Positions 15,480-21,396 of a DNA stretch of 21,396 nucleotides are shown one piece after another. The first letter of the stretch is position 1; the number at the start of each line of letters is the position of its first letter. Source of the stretch: an uncultured Collinsella sp. (lineage in GTDB: Bacteria; Actinomycetota; Coriobacteriia; Coriobacteriales; Coriobacteriaceae); NCBI GenBank assembly GCA_958436995.1, contig CAUBMI010000038.1, positions 1 through 21,396 of the forward strand, read 5' to 3'. A model generated the notes under the pieces. The model was not told where the DNA came from. It did no database searches and was given only the letters and a program-made list of their open reading frames with translations. A program made the translations under genes and the position numbers.

Positions 15480-17201
15480 ATGACCCGAGCAATGTATATG
15501 TCTAAGCTCTATGCGCCGACGCTTAAAGAGGATCCGGCGGACGCTGAGCTCGCCAGCCACCGCCTGCTGCTCCGTGCCGGCATGATCCGCAAGGAGGCCG
15601 CCGGTCTGTATTCCTACCTGCCGCTCGCATGGCGCTCGATTCGCAAGATTGAGAACATCGTGCGCGACGAGATGGACGCCGCCGGCGCCCAGGAGCTTAT
15701 GATGCCCATTATGGTCGACGCCGAGTTGTGGCGTGAGTCCGGCCGTATCGATGCCTATGGCAAGGAGCTTGTGCGCTTTGACGACCGTCATGGTCGCGAG
15801 TTCGTGCTGGGCCCCACGCACGAGGAGACCGTCACGGCCCTGGTGCGCAACGAGCTGCGCTCCTATAAGCAGCTGCCAGTGAACCTCTATCACATCCAGG
15901 ATAAGTTCCGCGACGAGTTCCGTCCCCGTTTTGGCCTGATGCGCGGTCGCGAGTTCATCATGAAGGATGCCTACAGCTTCTCCGCCACGCAGGAGAGCTT
16001 GCAGGAGGAGTATGACAAGATGAAGCAGGCCTACGCTAACATTTGCGAGCGCTGCTACATCAAGGCCTTGCCCGTCGTTGCCGACTCCGGCGAGATCGGT
16101 GGCGATACCTCCGTCGAGTACATGGCTTTGGCCGACGCCGGCGAGGCTTCTCTCGTCTATTGCGATGACTGCGGTTTTGCCGCCGATGATGAGGCTGCAA
16201 GCACCAAGGTCGTCGTGACTGAGGGTCCCGGTGACGGTACGCTTACCAAGGTCGAGACTCCGGGCATGGGCACCATTGAGGCCGTTGCTAAGTTCTTTGG
16301 GTTCCCCGAGAACGGCACGCGCAAGTCCCTGGCGCTCATCGATGCCGAGGGCAAGCCCGTCGTGGCCATCGTCCCGGGCGATCATGAGCTCAACGACTGC
16401 AAGGCCGAGCATGTCTTTGGCAAGGGTTATCGCATGATGACGGACGAGGCGCTTCAGACCTACGGTCTGCACAAGGGCTTTATCGGACCGGTTAACTTGC
16501 CCGAGGGCATCCGTCTGCTGTGCGACGAGAGCCTGCGCGAGTCCAAGCAGTGGGCCTGCGGTGCCAACGAGGTCGATTATCACTTTACCGGTGCCTGCCC
16601 CGAGCGCGACTTTACCGTCGATGAGTGGGCAGATCTGGTCACCGTCGTTGCCGGCGATCCCTGCCCGCACTGCGGCAAGCCGCTCTCTGCTGCTCGCGGC
16701 ATCGAGGTCTCGCAGGTCTTCCAGCTGGGTACCAAGTATTCCGAGGCCATGGGCGCCACCTTTATGGACGAGGACGGCAAGGAGAAGCCGCTTATCATGG
16801 GTTGCTACGGCGTGGGCGTGTCCCGCTCGCTTGCTGCCGTCGTGGAGCAGCACAACGACGAGCACGGTATCGTCTGGCCGGTTTCCGTTGCCCCGTACGA
16901 GGTCGCTGTGATTCCGCTCGATCCCAAGAAGGAGGAGTGCGCAACCGTCTGCGACCAAATCGTCGAGGGCTTGTGCGCCGAGGGTATCGAGGTCGTCGTC
17001 GACGACCGTGACGAGCGTCCCGGCTTTAAGTTTGCCGATAACGACCTTATGGGATTCCCGTATCAGGTGGTGCTTGGCAAGCGTGGCCTTAAGAATGGCA
17101 CCGTTGAGCTCAAGGACCGTGCCACGGGCGAGCGCGAGGACGTGGCGATTGACGAGGTCGTCGCCAAGGTTGCCGAGCTTGTTAAGGCGGCCCGCCGTTA
17201 A
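15480..17201 (+). CDS. proS: Prolyl-tRNA synthetase
   Basis: ProRS charges tRNA-Pro. This is the long bacterial type with an editing domain inserted between motifs 2 and 3. Visible parts are SHRLLLRAGMIRKEAAGLYS (26-45), GPTHEE (111-116), motif 2 around FRDEFRPRFGLMRG (143-156), the insertion domain (about 224-407) with KSLALIDAEGKPVVAIVPGD (282-301), motif 3 GCYGVGVSR (441-449), and a C-terminal anticodon-binding domain (about 465-573). Two cysteine pairs, YCDDCG (228-233) and PCPHCGK (394-400), flank the insertion and may bind zinc. The 573 residues are typical. ATG 15480 has GAGGAG (15468-15473) 6 nt upstream; ATGs at codons 5 and 7 are less well placed. It is the last gene of the unit. 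Confidence 0.98.
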   Translation: MTRAMYMSKLYAPTLKEDPADAELASHRLLLRAGMIRKEAAGLYSYLPLAWRSIRKIENIVRDEMDAAGAQELMMPIMVDAELWRESGRIDAYGKELVRFDDRHGREFVLGPTHEETVTALVRNELRSYKQLPVNLYHIQDKFRDEFRPRFGLMRGREFIMKDAYSFSATQESLQEEYDKMKQAYANICERCYIKALPVVADSGEIGGDTSVEYMALADAGEASLVYCDDCGFAADDEAASTKVVVTEGPGDGTLTKVETPGMGTIEAVAKFFGFPENGTRKSLALIDAEGKPVVAIVPGDHELNDCKAEHVFGKGYRMMTDEALQTYGLHKGFIGPVNLPEGIRLLCDESLRESKQWACGANEVDYHFTGACPERDFTVDEWADLVTVVAGDPCPHCGKPLSAARGIEVSQVFQLGTKYSEAMGATFMDEDGKEKPLIMGCYGVGVSRSLAAVVEQHNDEHGIVWPVSVAPYEVAVIPLDPKKEECATVCDQIVEGLCAEGIEVVVDDRDERPGFKFADNDLMGFPYQVVLGKRGLKNGTVELKDRATGEREDVAIDEVVAKVAELVKAARR

Positions 17202-17232
17202 TCGACGTTTCTGCTATTAGATGTAATTGCGG

Positions 17233-17279
17233 GACTGCTCCGTATCTCTCTTAGGAAGAGATGCGGAGCAGTCTATTTT
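17233..17279 (+). terminator. Intrinsic terminator of the pyrH-proS unit
   Basis: A 17-bp stem with one G-T pair (17233-17249 with 17257-17273) starts GACTGCTCCG and ends CGGAGCAGTC, with a 7-nt loop, and is followed by TATTTTG. Confidence 0.92.
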
Positions 17280-17307
17280 GTTGCGCGAATAAACTCGATG
17301 GGTAAAG

Positions 17308-17345
17308 GAAAACCCCACAGCCCATATGAGCTGCGGGGTTTTCTT
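17308..17345. terminator. Two-way terminator between converging units
   Basis: GAAAACCCC (17308-17316) pairs with GGGGTTTTC (17335-17343), and CAGC (17318-17321) with GCTG (17330-17333), with one A-C mismatch. The rightward strand ends in TTTTCTT and the leftward strand in TTTTCCTTT. It lies just past the stop of the leftward kinase gene and serves as its terminator, with back-up for proS. Confidence 0.85.
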
Positions 17346-17377
17346 GTGCCTCCGATGCGAAATAAATCGCTCAGATA

Positions 17378-18142
17378 TTACTGATAATCGACGACGTCGA
17401 TCCAGTTCTTCAGGAACTCATCGTTCACGTTGCGCTTACGAGCGAGCTCGGAAGCGGCGACGATGCTCGTCCACTGACGCACGACCTGCATGGGCATGTC
17501 GGCGCGGTCGCAGTAGAGCTCCAGGTAGGCCTCGGCCTGATCCTTGCTGTTGAGGGCGAAGAGCAGGTAGGTGGTGGCAACGTCGGCAGCAGGGGAGCCC
17601 TGGGTGGCGTGTGCCCAGTCGCACACATAGAGCTGGCCGTCGTCGCCGACGATGACGTTGGAGGGGTTGAAGTCGCCGTGGCAGACCTTGAACTCCTTGG
17701 TCATGCCGTCCAGACGCTCCTGAAGGTTGTAGCGCGTGGTGGCATTGAGCTGATCAAGGCTGTCGATCATGCGGGCGAACTTGTCGCGCTGACGGTTGAG
17801 CAGCGGGGAGGTGTAGCCGTGGATCTCGATTTGGAGGTCGACGAACATCTCGAGATACTCACCAAAGCGCTGGGGCTCGGCAGTCATCTTCTCGGCAAGG
17901 GTGGTGCCCGGAACCTTCTCGGTCACGAGCGCCCAGCCGTTGGCGTTCTCGAGCTGGGAAACCTCGAGAGCCTTGGGGCTGCGGATGCCGCACTCATTGA
18001 TGCGGGCAAGATTCAAAGCCTCGTTGAACACGTCGGAGACAGGCTTGGTCTCGTTAAAGACCTTGACAATCTTGTCGCCCAGGTCGTAAACGACCTTGTT
18101 GCCACGGCGGACGAGCTCGGTCTTGGAATCGGGTAGCAGCAT
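17378..18142 (-). CDS. APH-family phosphotransferase (kinase), substrate unknown
   Basis: This 254-residue protein has the aminoglycoside phosphotransferase/choline-kinase fold. The catalytic Brenner motif VCHGDFNPSNVIV (153-165; H155, D157, N162) is followed by the metal-binding DW of YVCDWAHATQGSP (172-184; D175). A lysine of DKIVKVF (23-29) and a downstream glutamate (about E41) are the likely ATP-binding pair. ALVTEKVPGTTLAEKM fits the hinge region. The active site seems complete, so it should be a working kinase. It could act on a small molecule such as a sugar, choline-like compound or antibiotic; nothing fixes the substrate, and resistance should not be assumed. ATG 18142 has GAAAGGA (complement of 18150-18156) 7 nt upstream. 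It lies 88 nt downstream of adhE with no evident promoter of its own, so it may be co-transcribed. Confidence 0.88.
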   Translation of the reverse strand: MLLPDSKTELVRRGNKVVYDLGDKIVKVFNETKPVSDVFNEALNLARINECGIRSPKALEVSQLENANGWALVTEKVPGTTLAEKMTAEPQRFGEYLEMFVDLQIEIHGYTSPLLNRQRDKFARMIDSLDQLNATTRYNLQERLDGMTKEFKVCHGDFNPSNVIVGDDGQLYVCDWAHATQGSPAADVATTYLLFALNSKDQAEAYLELYCDRADMPMQVVRQWTSIVAASELARKRNVNDEFLKNWIDVVDYQ

Positions 18143-18174
18143 GGTTGCATCCTTTCAACGATGCGATAGAAGCG

Positions 18175-18213
18175 ACGGCGGGGGTGTGTGAAACACCCGT
18201 GCACCCCCGCCGT
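18175..18213 (-). other. GC-rich hairpin between adhE and the kinase gene
   Basis: ACGGCGGGGGTG (18175-18186) pairs perfectly with 18202-18213 (CACCCCCGCCGT). The loop is 15 nt and can form competing GGGTGT/ACACCC pairs. On the leftward transcript it sits 17 nt after the adhE stop. It is followed by CGCTTCTATCGC, not a U run, so it is not a classic terminator. It may protect the adhE mRNA 3' end, pause polymerase, or act with Rho. Confidence 0.7.
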
Positions 18214-18230
18214 TAAAAACCGTGCTAAAA

Positions 18231-20879
18231 CTAGCAGACGGCGTAGTCCTGAGGCTCGCGGCCGTAGTAGGCGTCCAGGTAGAGCTCCTTGATCTCGCTC
18301 ATGAGCGGGTAGCGCGGGTTAGCGCCGGTGCACTGGTCGTTGAATGCCTGCTCGGTCATCTCGTCGAGGGTGTCGAGGAAGTACTGCTCGTCAACACCGT
18401 AGTCGGCGATGGTCTTCTTGACACCGATGAAGTCCTTGAGCTCCTCGAGCTTCGTGATGAAGTTCTCGAAGACCTCCTTGTCGTCCTTGCCCTCGATGCC
18501 GCAGTACTTGGCCATCTCGGCGTAGTTGTGCAGCGCGTTGGGGTAAGGATACTGGGAGAACGTGCCCATCTTGACGGGAGCCTCGGCGGCGTTGTAGCGC
18601 ATAACGCGGGTCAGGATGACGGCGTTGGCGAGGCCGTGGGGCAGGTGATGGAAGGCGCCGAGCTTGTGAGCCATGGAGTGGTTGAGGCCCAGGAAGGCGT
18701 TGGCGAAGGCCATGCCGGCCATGCAGGAGGCGTTGTGCATCTCCTCGCGGGCGTGCGGGTCCTTGGCGCCGTTCGTGAAGCTGGAGGGCAGGTTCTCGAA
18801 GACGAGCTTAGCAGCGCGCTCGGAGAGGCCCTTGGTGTAGTCGGAAGCCATGATGGAGACGTAGGACTCGATGGCGTGGGTCATGACGTCGATGCCGGAG
18901 GCAGCGGTCAGGCCGCGCGGGGCGGTCATGCAGTTGTCGGCGTCGACGATAGCCATGTTGGGGAGCAGCGCGTAGTCGGCGAGCGGCCACTTGATGCCGG
19001 TCTCCTTGTCGGTGATGATGGCGAACGGCGTGCACTCGGAGCCGGTACCCGAAGAGGTCGGGACGGCGACGAAGTAGGCCTTCTTGCCCATCTCGGGGAA
19101 AGTGAAGATACGCTTGCGGATGTCCATGAAGTCCATGGCCATGTCCTCAAACTTGCACTCGGGGTGCTCGTACATCATCCACATGATCTTGCCGGCGTCC
19201 ATAGCGGAGCCACCGCCGACGGCGATGATGACGTCCGGCTCAAAGAGAGCCATCTGCTTGGCGCCGCGACGTGCGCACTGCAGCGACGGATCGGGCTCGA
19301 CGTCGTAGAAGCAGTCGTGGGCGATGCCCATCTCGTCGAGCTTGGCCTCGATGGCGCGGGTGTTGCCATTCTTGAAGAGGAACTGGTCGGTGACGATGAA
19401 GGCGCGCTTCTTGCCCATGACGGTACCGAGCTCGTCGAGGGCGACGGGCGTGGAACCCTTCTTGAAGTAGACCTTCTCGGGAGCGCGGAACCACAGCATG
19501 TTCTCACGGCGCTCGGCCACAGTCTTAACGTTGATCAAGTGCTTCACCCCAACGTTCTCGGAGACGGAGTTGCCGCCCCAGGAGCCGCAGCCCAGGGTCA
19601 GAGACGGCTTCATGCCAAAGTTGTACAGATCACCGATGCCGCCGTGCGAGGACGGGGTGTTGATGACGATACGGCAGGCCTTCATGACGTGCTCGAACAG
19701 ACTGATCTTCTCGGCCTGGGCGGGGTGCACGTACAGAGAGGCGGTGTGGCCCGGGCCACCGGCGAGCACCAGGTGCTCGGCCTTGTCGACGGCCTCCTGG
19801 AAGTCCTTGGCGTGATATATGGCCAGGACCGGGGAGAGCTTCTCGTGGGAGAACTCTTCCTTGGCGGGGTCGGTGGAGGTGACCTCGGCGATCAGGATCT
19901 TGGTCTTGGCGGGAACCTCGATACCGGCGAGCTCGGCGATCTTGGCGGCAGCCATGCCGGGAATGCGGTGATCGAGGGCGCCGTTCTTGAACATGGCGGC
20001 ACGCAGGGCCTCCATCTCGGCACCCTGCTTGACGAAATAGCAGCCGCGCTTCTGGAACTCGGCCTTAACCTGGTCATAGATGGTGTCGATGACGGTCACG
20101 GACTGCTCGGAAGCGCAGATCATGCCGTTGTCGAAGGTCTTGGAGTGGATGATGGAGTTGACGGCGAGCAGCACGTCGGCGGTGTCGTCGATGACGACCG
20201 GGGTGTTACCGGCGCCAACGCCCAGGGCGGGCTTGCCCGAGGAGTAGGCGGCCTTGACCATGCCCGGGCCACCGGTGGCGAGGATGATGTCGACGTCGCG
20301 CATGACCATGTTGGTCAGCTCGATGGAGGGGACATCGACCCAGCCGATGATACCCTCGGGGGCGCCGGCCTTGACGGCGGCGTCAAGCACGAGCTTGGCG
20401 GCGGCGATGGTGCACTTGGCGGCTGCCGGGTGCGGGGAGATGATGATGCCGTTGCGGGTCTTCAGGCTGATCAGCGTCTTGAAGATCGCGGTGGAGGTGG
20501 GGTTGGTCGTCGGGATGACGGCGCCCACGATGCCGATGGGCTCGGCGATCTTGGTGATGCCGTAAGCCTCGTCGCGCTCCAGAACGCCACAGGTCTTGGT
20601 GTTCTTGTAAGCATTGTAGATGTACTCTGCGGCGTAGTGGTTCTTGATGACCTTGTCCTCAAGAACGCCGCGGCCGGTCTCCTCGATGGCCATCTTCGCC
20701 AACGGGATACGAGCCTTGTTGGCGGCCATGGCGGCCTCATAGAAGATCTTGTCGACCTGCTCCTGCGTGTACGTAGCAAAAAGCGCCTGGGCCTCTCGCA
20801 TCTGAGCGAGCTTAGCCTCAAGCGCCTCTACGTTGTCCACAATTGCGGGAGTAGTGTTTTCCGGTGACTTTTTCACCAT
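18231..20879 (-). CDS. adhE: Bifunctional acetaldehyde-CoA/alcohol dehydrogenase
   Basis: AdhE reduces acetyl-CoA to acetaldehyde and then ethanol, regenerating NAD+ during fermentation. In E. coli it forms long helical filaments (spirosomes). The 882 residues have the usual two parts. The aldehyde dehydrogenase half (about 1-440) has catalytic C255 in DNGMICASEQS (250-260). The iron alcohol dehydrogenase half (about 460-882) has the nucleotide loop GGGSAMDAGK (555-564) and likely iron ligands D664 and H668 (GIDVMTHAIE), H734 (LNHSMAHKL) and H748 (LPHGLANA). Both active sites seem complete. ATG 20879 has AAGGAG upstream on the leftward strand. Codon use is very biased, as expected of a highly expressed gene; codons TTA, CTA and TCA are almost absent, which leaves a long open frame on the other strand. 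No Rex-type operator was seen. Confidence 0.98.
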   Translation of the reverse strand: MVKKSPENTTPAIVDNVEALEAKLAQMREAQALFATYTQEQVDKIFYEAAMAANKARIPLAKMAIEETGRGVLEDKVIKNHYAAEYIYNAYKNTKTCGVLERDEAYGITKIAEPIGIVGAVIPTTNPTSTAIFKTLISLKTRNGIIISPHPAAAKCTIAAAKLVLDAAVKAGAPEGIIGWVDVPSIELTNMVMRDVDIILATGGPGMVKAAYSSGKPALGVGAGNTPVVIDDTADVLLAVNSIIHSKTFDNGMICASEQSVTVIDTIYDQVKAEFQKRGCYFVKQGAEMEALRAAMFKNGALDHRIPGMAAAKIAELAGIEVPAKTKILIAEVTSTDPAKEEFSHEKLSPVLAIYHAKDFQEAVDKAEHLVLAGGPGHTASLYVHPAQAEKISLFEHVMKACRIVINTPSSHGGIGDLYNFGMKPSLTLGCGSWGGNSVSENVGVKHLINVKTVAERRENMLWFRAPEKVYFKKGSTPVALDELGTVMGKKRAFIVTDQFLFKNGNTRAIEAKLDEMGIAHDCFYDVEPDPSLQCARRGAKQMALFEPDVIIAVGGGSAMDAGKIMWMMYEHPECKFEDMAMDFMDIRKRIFTFPEMGKKAYFVAVPTSSGTGSECTPFAIITDKETGIKWPLADYALLPNMAIVDADNCMTAPRGLTAASGIDVMTHAIESYVSIMASDYTKGLSERAAKLVFENLPSSFTNGAKDPHAREEMHNASCMAGMAFANAFLGLNHSMAHKLGAFHHLPHGLANAVILTRVMRYNAAEAPVKMGTFSQYPYPNALHNYAEMAKYCGIEGKDDKEVFENFITKLEELKDFIGVKKTIADYGVDEQYFLDTLDEMTEQAFNDQCTGANPRYPLMSEIKELYLDAYYGREPQDYAVC

Positions 20880-20913
20880 TTGTGTCTCCTTGCGATCGGA
20901 GATTTACCCTACG

Positions 20914-20931
20914 TCTTGCATGATAGCAAGA
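20914..20931 (-). promoter_or_regulatory. adhE promoter (extended -10) overlapped by an inverted repeat
   Basis: On the leftward strand TGCTATCAT (20928-20920) is an extended -10 with no good -35. The start would be near 20913, about 34 nt before the adhE ATG. The same place holds a perfect 6-6-6 inverted repeat, TCTTGC-TATCAT-GCAAGA on the leftward strand, with the -10 hexamer as its spacer. A repressor bound there would block the promoter. The regulator is unknown. Confidence 0.6.
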
Positions 20932-20971
20932 AATTATTCGGCGAACGGTAAGATTCCCGTAAAAGGCATAC

Positions 20972-21001
20972 TAAAACGCTTCAATAAACTGAAGCGTTTT
21001 A
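20972..21001. terminator. Two-way hairpin terminator upstream of adhE
   Basis: A 12-bp perfect stem TAAAACGCTTCA/TGAAGCGTTTTA (20972-20983 with 20990-21001) with loop ATAAAC ends in TTTT on both strands. It would shield adhE from leftward transcription entering from the right. Confidence 0.75.
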
Positions 21002-21031
21002 ACTAAAACTATCTGCCAGTGCATCGCCCCG

Positions 21032-21057
21032 CTCATTGGGGACAGACTTATATGAGT
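21032..21057 (+). repeat. Left arm of a 26-base inverted repeat
   Basis: This arm matches the reverse complement of 21265-21290 at 25 of 26 positions. Its core reads TTGGGGACAGACTTA. CTCAT and ATGAG at the two ends of the arm can also pair with each other to make a small hairpin. Confidence 0.9.
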
Positions 21058-21264
21058 ATTTCAATGGGAAAACGGGGAGAACGGGGCACCTGTTTGACAA
21101 TCGCTATTCGCGGGTCGCGGTCGAGTCGGACACGCAGGCGGTCCAGTTGCTCGATTATATCCATCTCAATCCTGTGAAAGGCGCGCACGACTCGCTCGAT
21201 GCGTACCGCTGGTCAAGCTTCAAGGCATATCAGCTGGGCTATGATTCCTTTGACATCTGCAAAC

Positions 21265-21290
21265 ACTCATGTAAGTCTGTCCCCAATGAG
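21265..21290 (-). repeat. Right arm of the 26-base inverted repeat
   Basis: This is the mirror copy of 21032-21057 with one mismatch (21271 against 21051). The two arms enclose 207 nt holding the transposase fragment. Confidence 0.9.
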
Positions 21291-21293
21291 TGC

Positions 21294-21327
21294 AAAAAAG
21301 GCGCCCTCCATAGGGGAGAACGCCTTT
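21294..21327 (-). terminator. Leftward intrinsic terminator at the right edge
   Basis: Read leftward, AAAGGCG (21327-21321) pairs with CGCCTTT (21303-21297), with further pairing of the CCCC and GGAG segments around TAT. The T run is six bases long. It implies a leftward gene ending shortly to the right. Candidate stops are TAG at 21338-21336 or TAA at 21394-21392, but too little sequence is present to call that gene. Confidence 0.75.
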
Positions 21328-21396
21328 GGTAAGTTCTATGAGAACGCGAGGTCTTTGACCCGGAGAGTCCGAGGTACTTGTTGGTAAGACCTTATT

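Larger units (their letters stand above)
21036..21332 (+). pseudogene. Remnant of a REP-associated (Y1/IS200-like) transposase
   Basis: The readable part, YEYFNGKTGRTGHLFDNRYS and LDYIHLNPVKG followed by YRWSSFKAY, is the C-terminal half of a REP-associated tyrosine transposase of the Y1 (HUH) superfamily. The N-terminal half with the HUH histidine motif is missing: the frame begins inside the left inverted repeat, which joins directly to LYEYFNG. After SFDICKHS the frame runs into the right repeat and the rest is not transposase-like. About 75 transposase residues remain, against roughly 150-250 in full members. A tyrosine of the YEYFN region could be the former nucleophile. There is no Shine-Dalgarno site before the TTG at 21036. 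This is a dead fragment, perhaps a non-autonomous element. Confidence 0.8.

Noticed and set aside
613..17000. Other long antisense frames, for example 613-2097, 6984-8486, 11608-13179 and 15162-16958 on the minus strand.
   Set aside because: Each runs across two or more genuine genes, or through terminators and ribosome sites, and shows no family motifs. They follow from GC-rich codon bias.
18222..20867. An 881-codon open frame on the strand opposite adhE.
   Set aside because: It lies codon-on-codon against adhE. Its stops would need TTA, CTA or TCA in adhE, which that highly biased gene avoids. Its composition (Leu, Val, Gly, Asp, His) is what the reverse of such codons gives, and it has no recognisable domain. 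adhE is complete with both active sites.
20880..20972. A Rex operator (TTGTGA-N6-TCACAA type) upstream of adhE.
   Set aside because: No such half-sites occur in the adhE upstream region; only the unrelated TCTTGC/GCAAGA repeat was seen.
21349..21392. A tRNA-like arrangement, with a 7-bp outer stem AGGTCTT/AAGACCT.
   Set aside because: Only 30 nt lie between the arms, too few for D, anticodon and T arms, and there is no T-loop consensus.

Overview
The window looks like chromosomal DNA from a GC-rich Gram-positive bacterium of the Coriobacteriia, most likely Collinsella or a close relative. This rests on the strongly G/C-ending codon use, the Shine-Dalgarno-led starts (ATG, GTG and TTG), the gene order, and an AdhE fermentation gene typical of gut anaerobes. 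The genus is an inference from overall feel; no phylogenetic marker comparison was possible. No tRNA, rRNA or CRISPR array was seen, and no stretch over 300 bases lacks a gene.

Positions 1-17201 are a long rightward run of core genes in an order close to the Bacillus subtilis rplS-to-proS region. rplS has its own promoter and a strong terminator. rnhB follows with little room for a promoter and ends at a second strong terminator. A tightly packed unit yraN-comM-dprA-trmFO-xer (1645-6854) carries DNA uptake and recombination functions plus tRNA methylation. rpsB-tsf (7074-8717) has a near-ideal promoter, a leader of about 135 nt and a terminator. The last unit, pyrH-frr-uppS-cdsA-dxr-rseP-ispG-proS (8835-17201), joins UMP kinase and ribosome recycling to isoprenoid synthesis (dxr, ispG, uppS), phospholipid synthesis (cdsA), membrane proteolysis (rseP) and prolyl-tRNA charging. 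It ends at a 17-bp-stem terminator.

From 17308 to 20930 transcription is leftward. adhE (bifunctional aldehyde/alcohol dehydrogenase) has an extended -10 promoter overlapped by an 18-bp inverted repeat. An APH-fold kinase of unknown substrate lies downstream of it, past a GC-rich hairpin without a U tract. A two-way terminator at 17308-17345 separates the converging units.

The right end (20973-21396) is accessory. It holds a two-way hairpin terminator, a fragment of a REP-associated (Y1/HUH) transposase enclosed by 26-base inverted repeats, and a leftward terminator implying a leftward gene beyond the window.

Most of the window is ordinary housekeeping. The points most worth a second look are the winged-helix-like insertion in RseP, the apparent ATA start of the xer gene in an ATAG overlap, the inverted-repeat-bounded transposase fragment, and the palindrome over the adhE -10 element.
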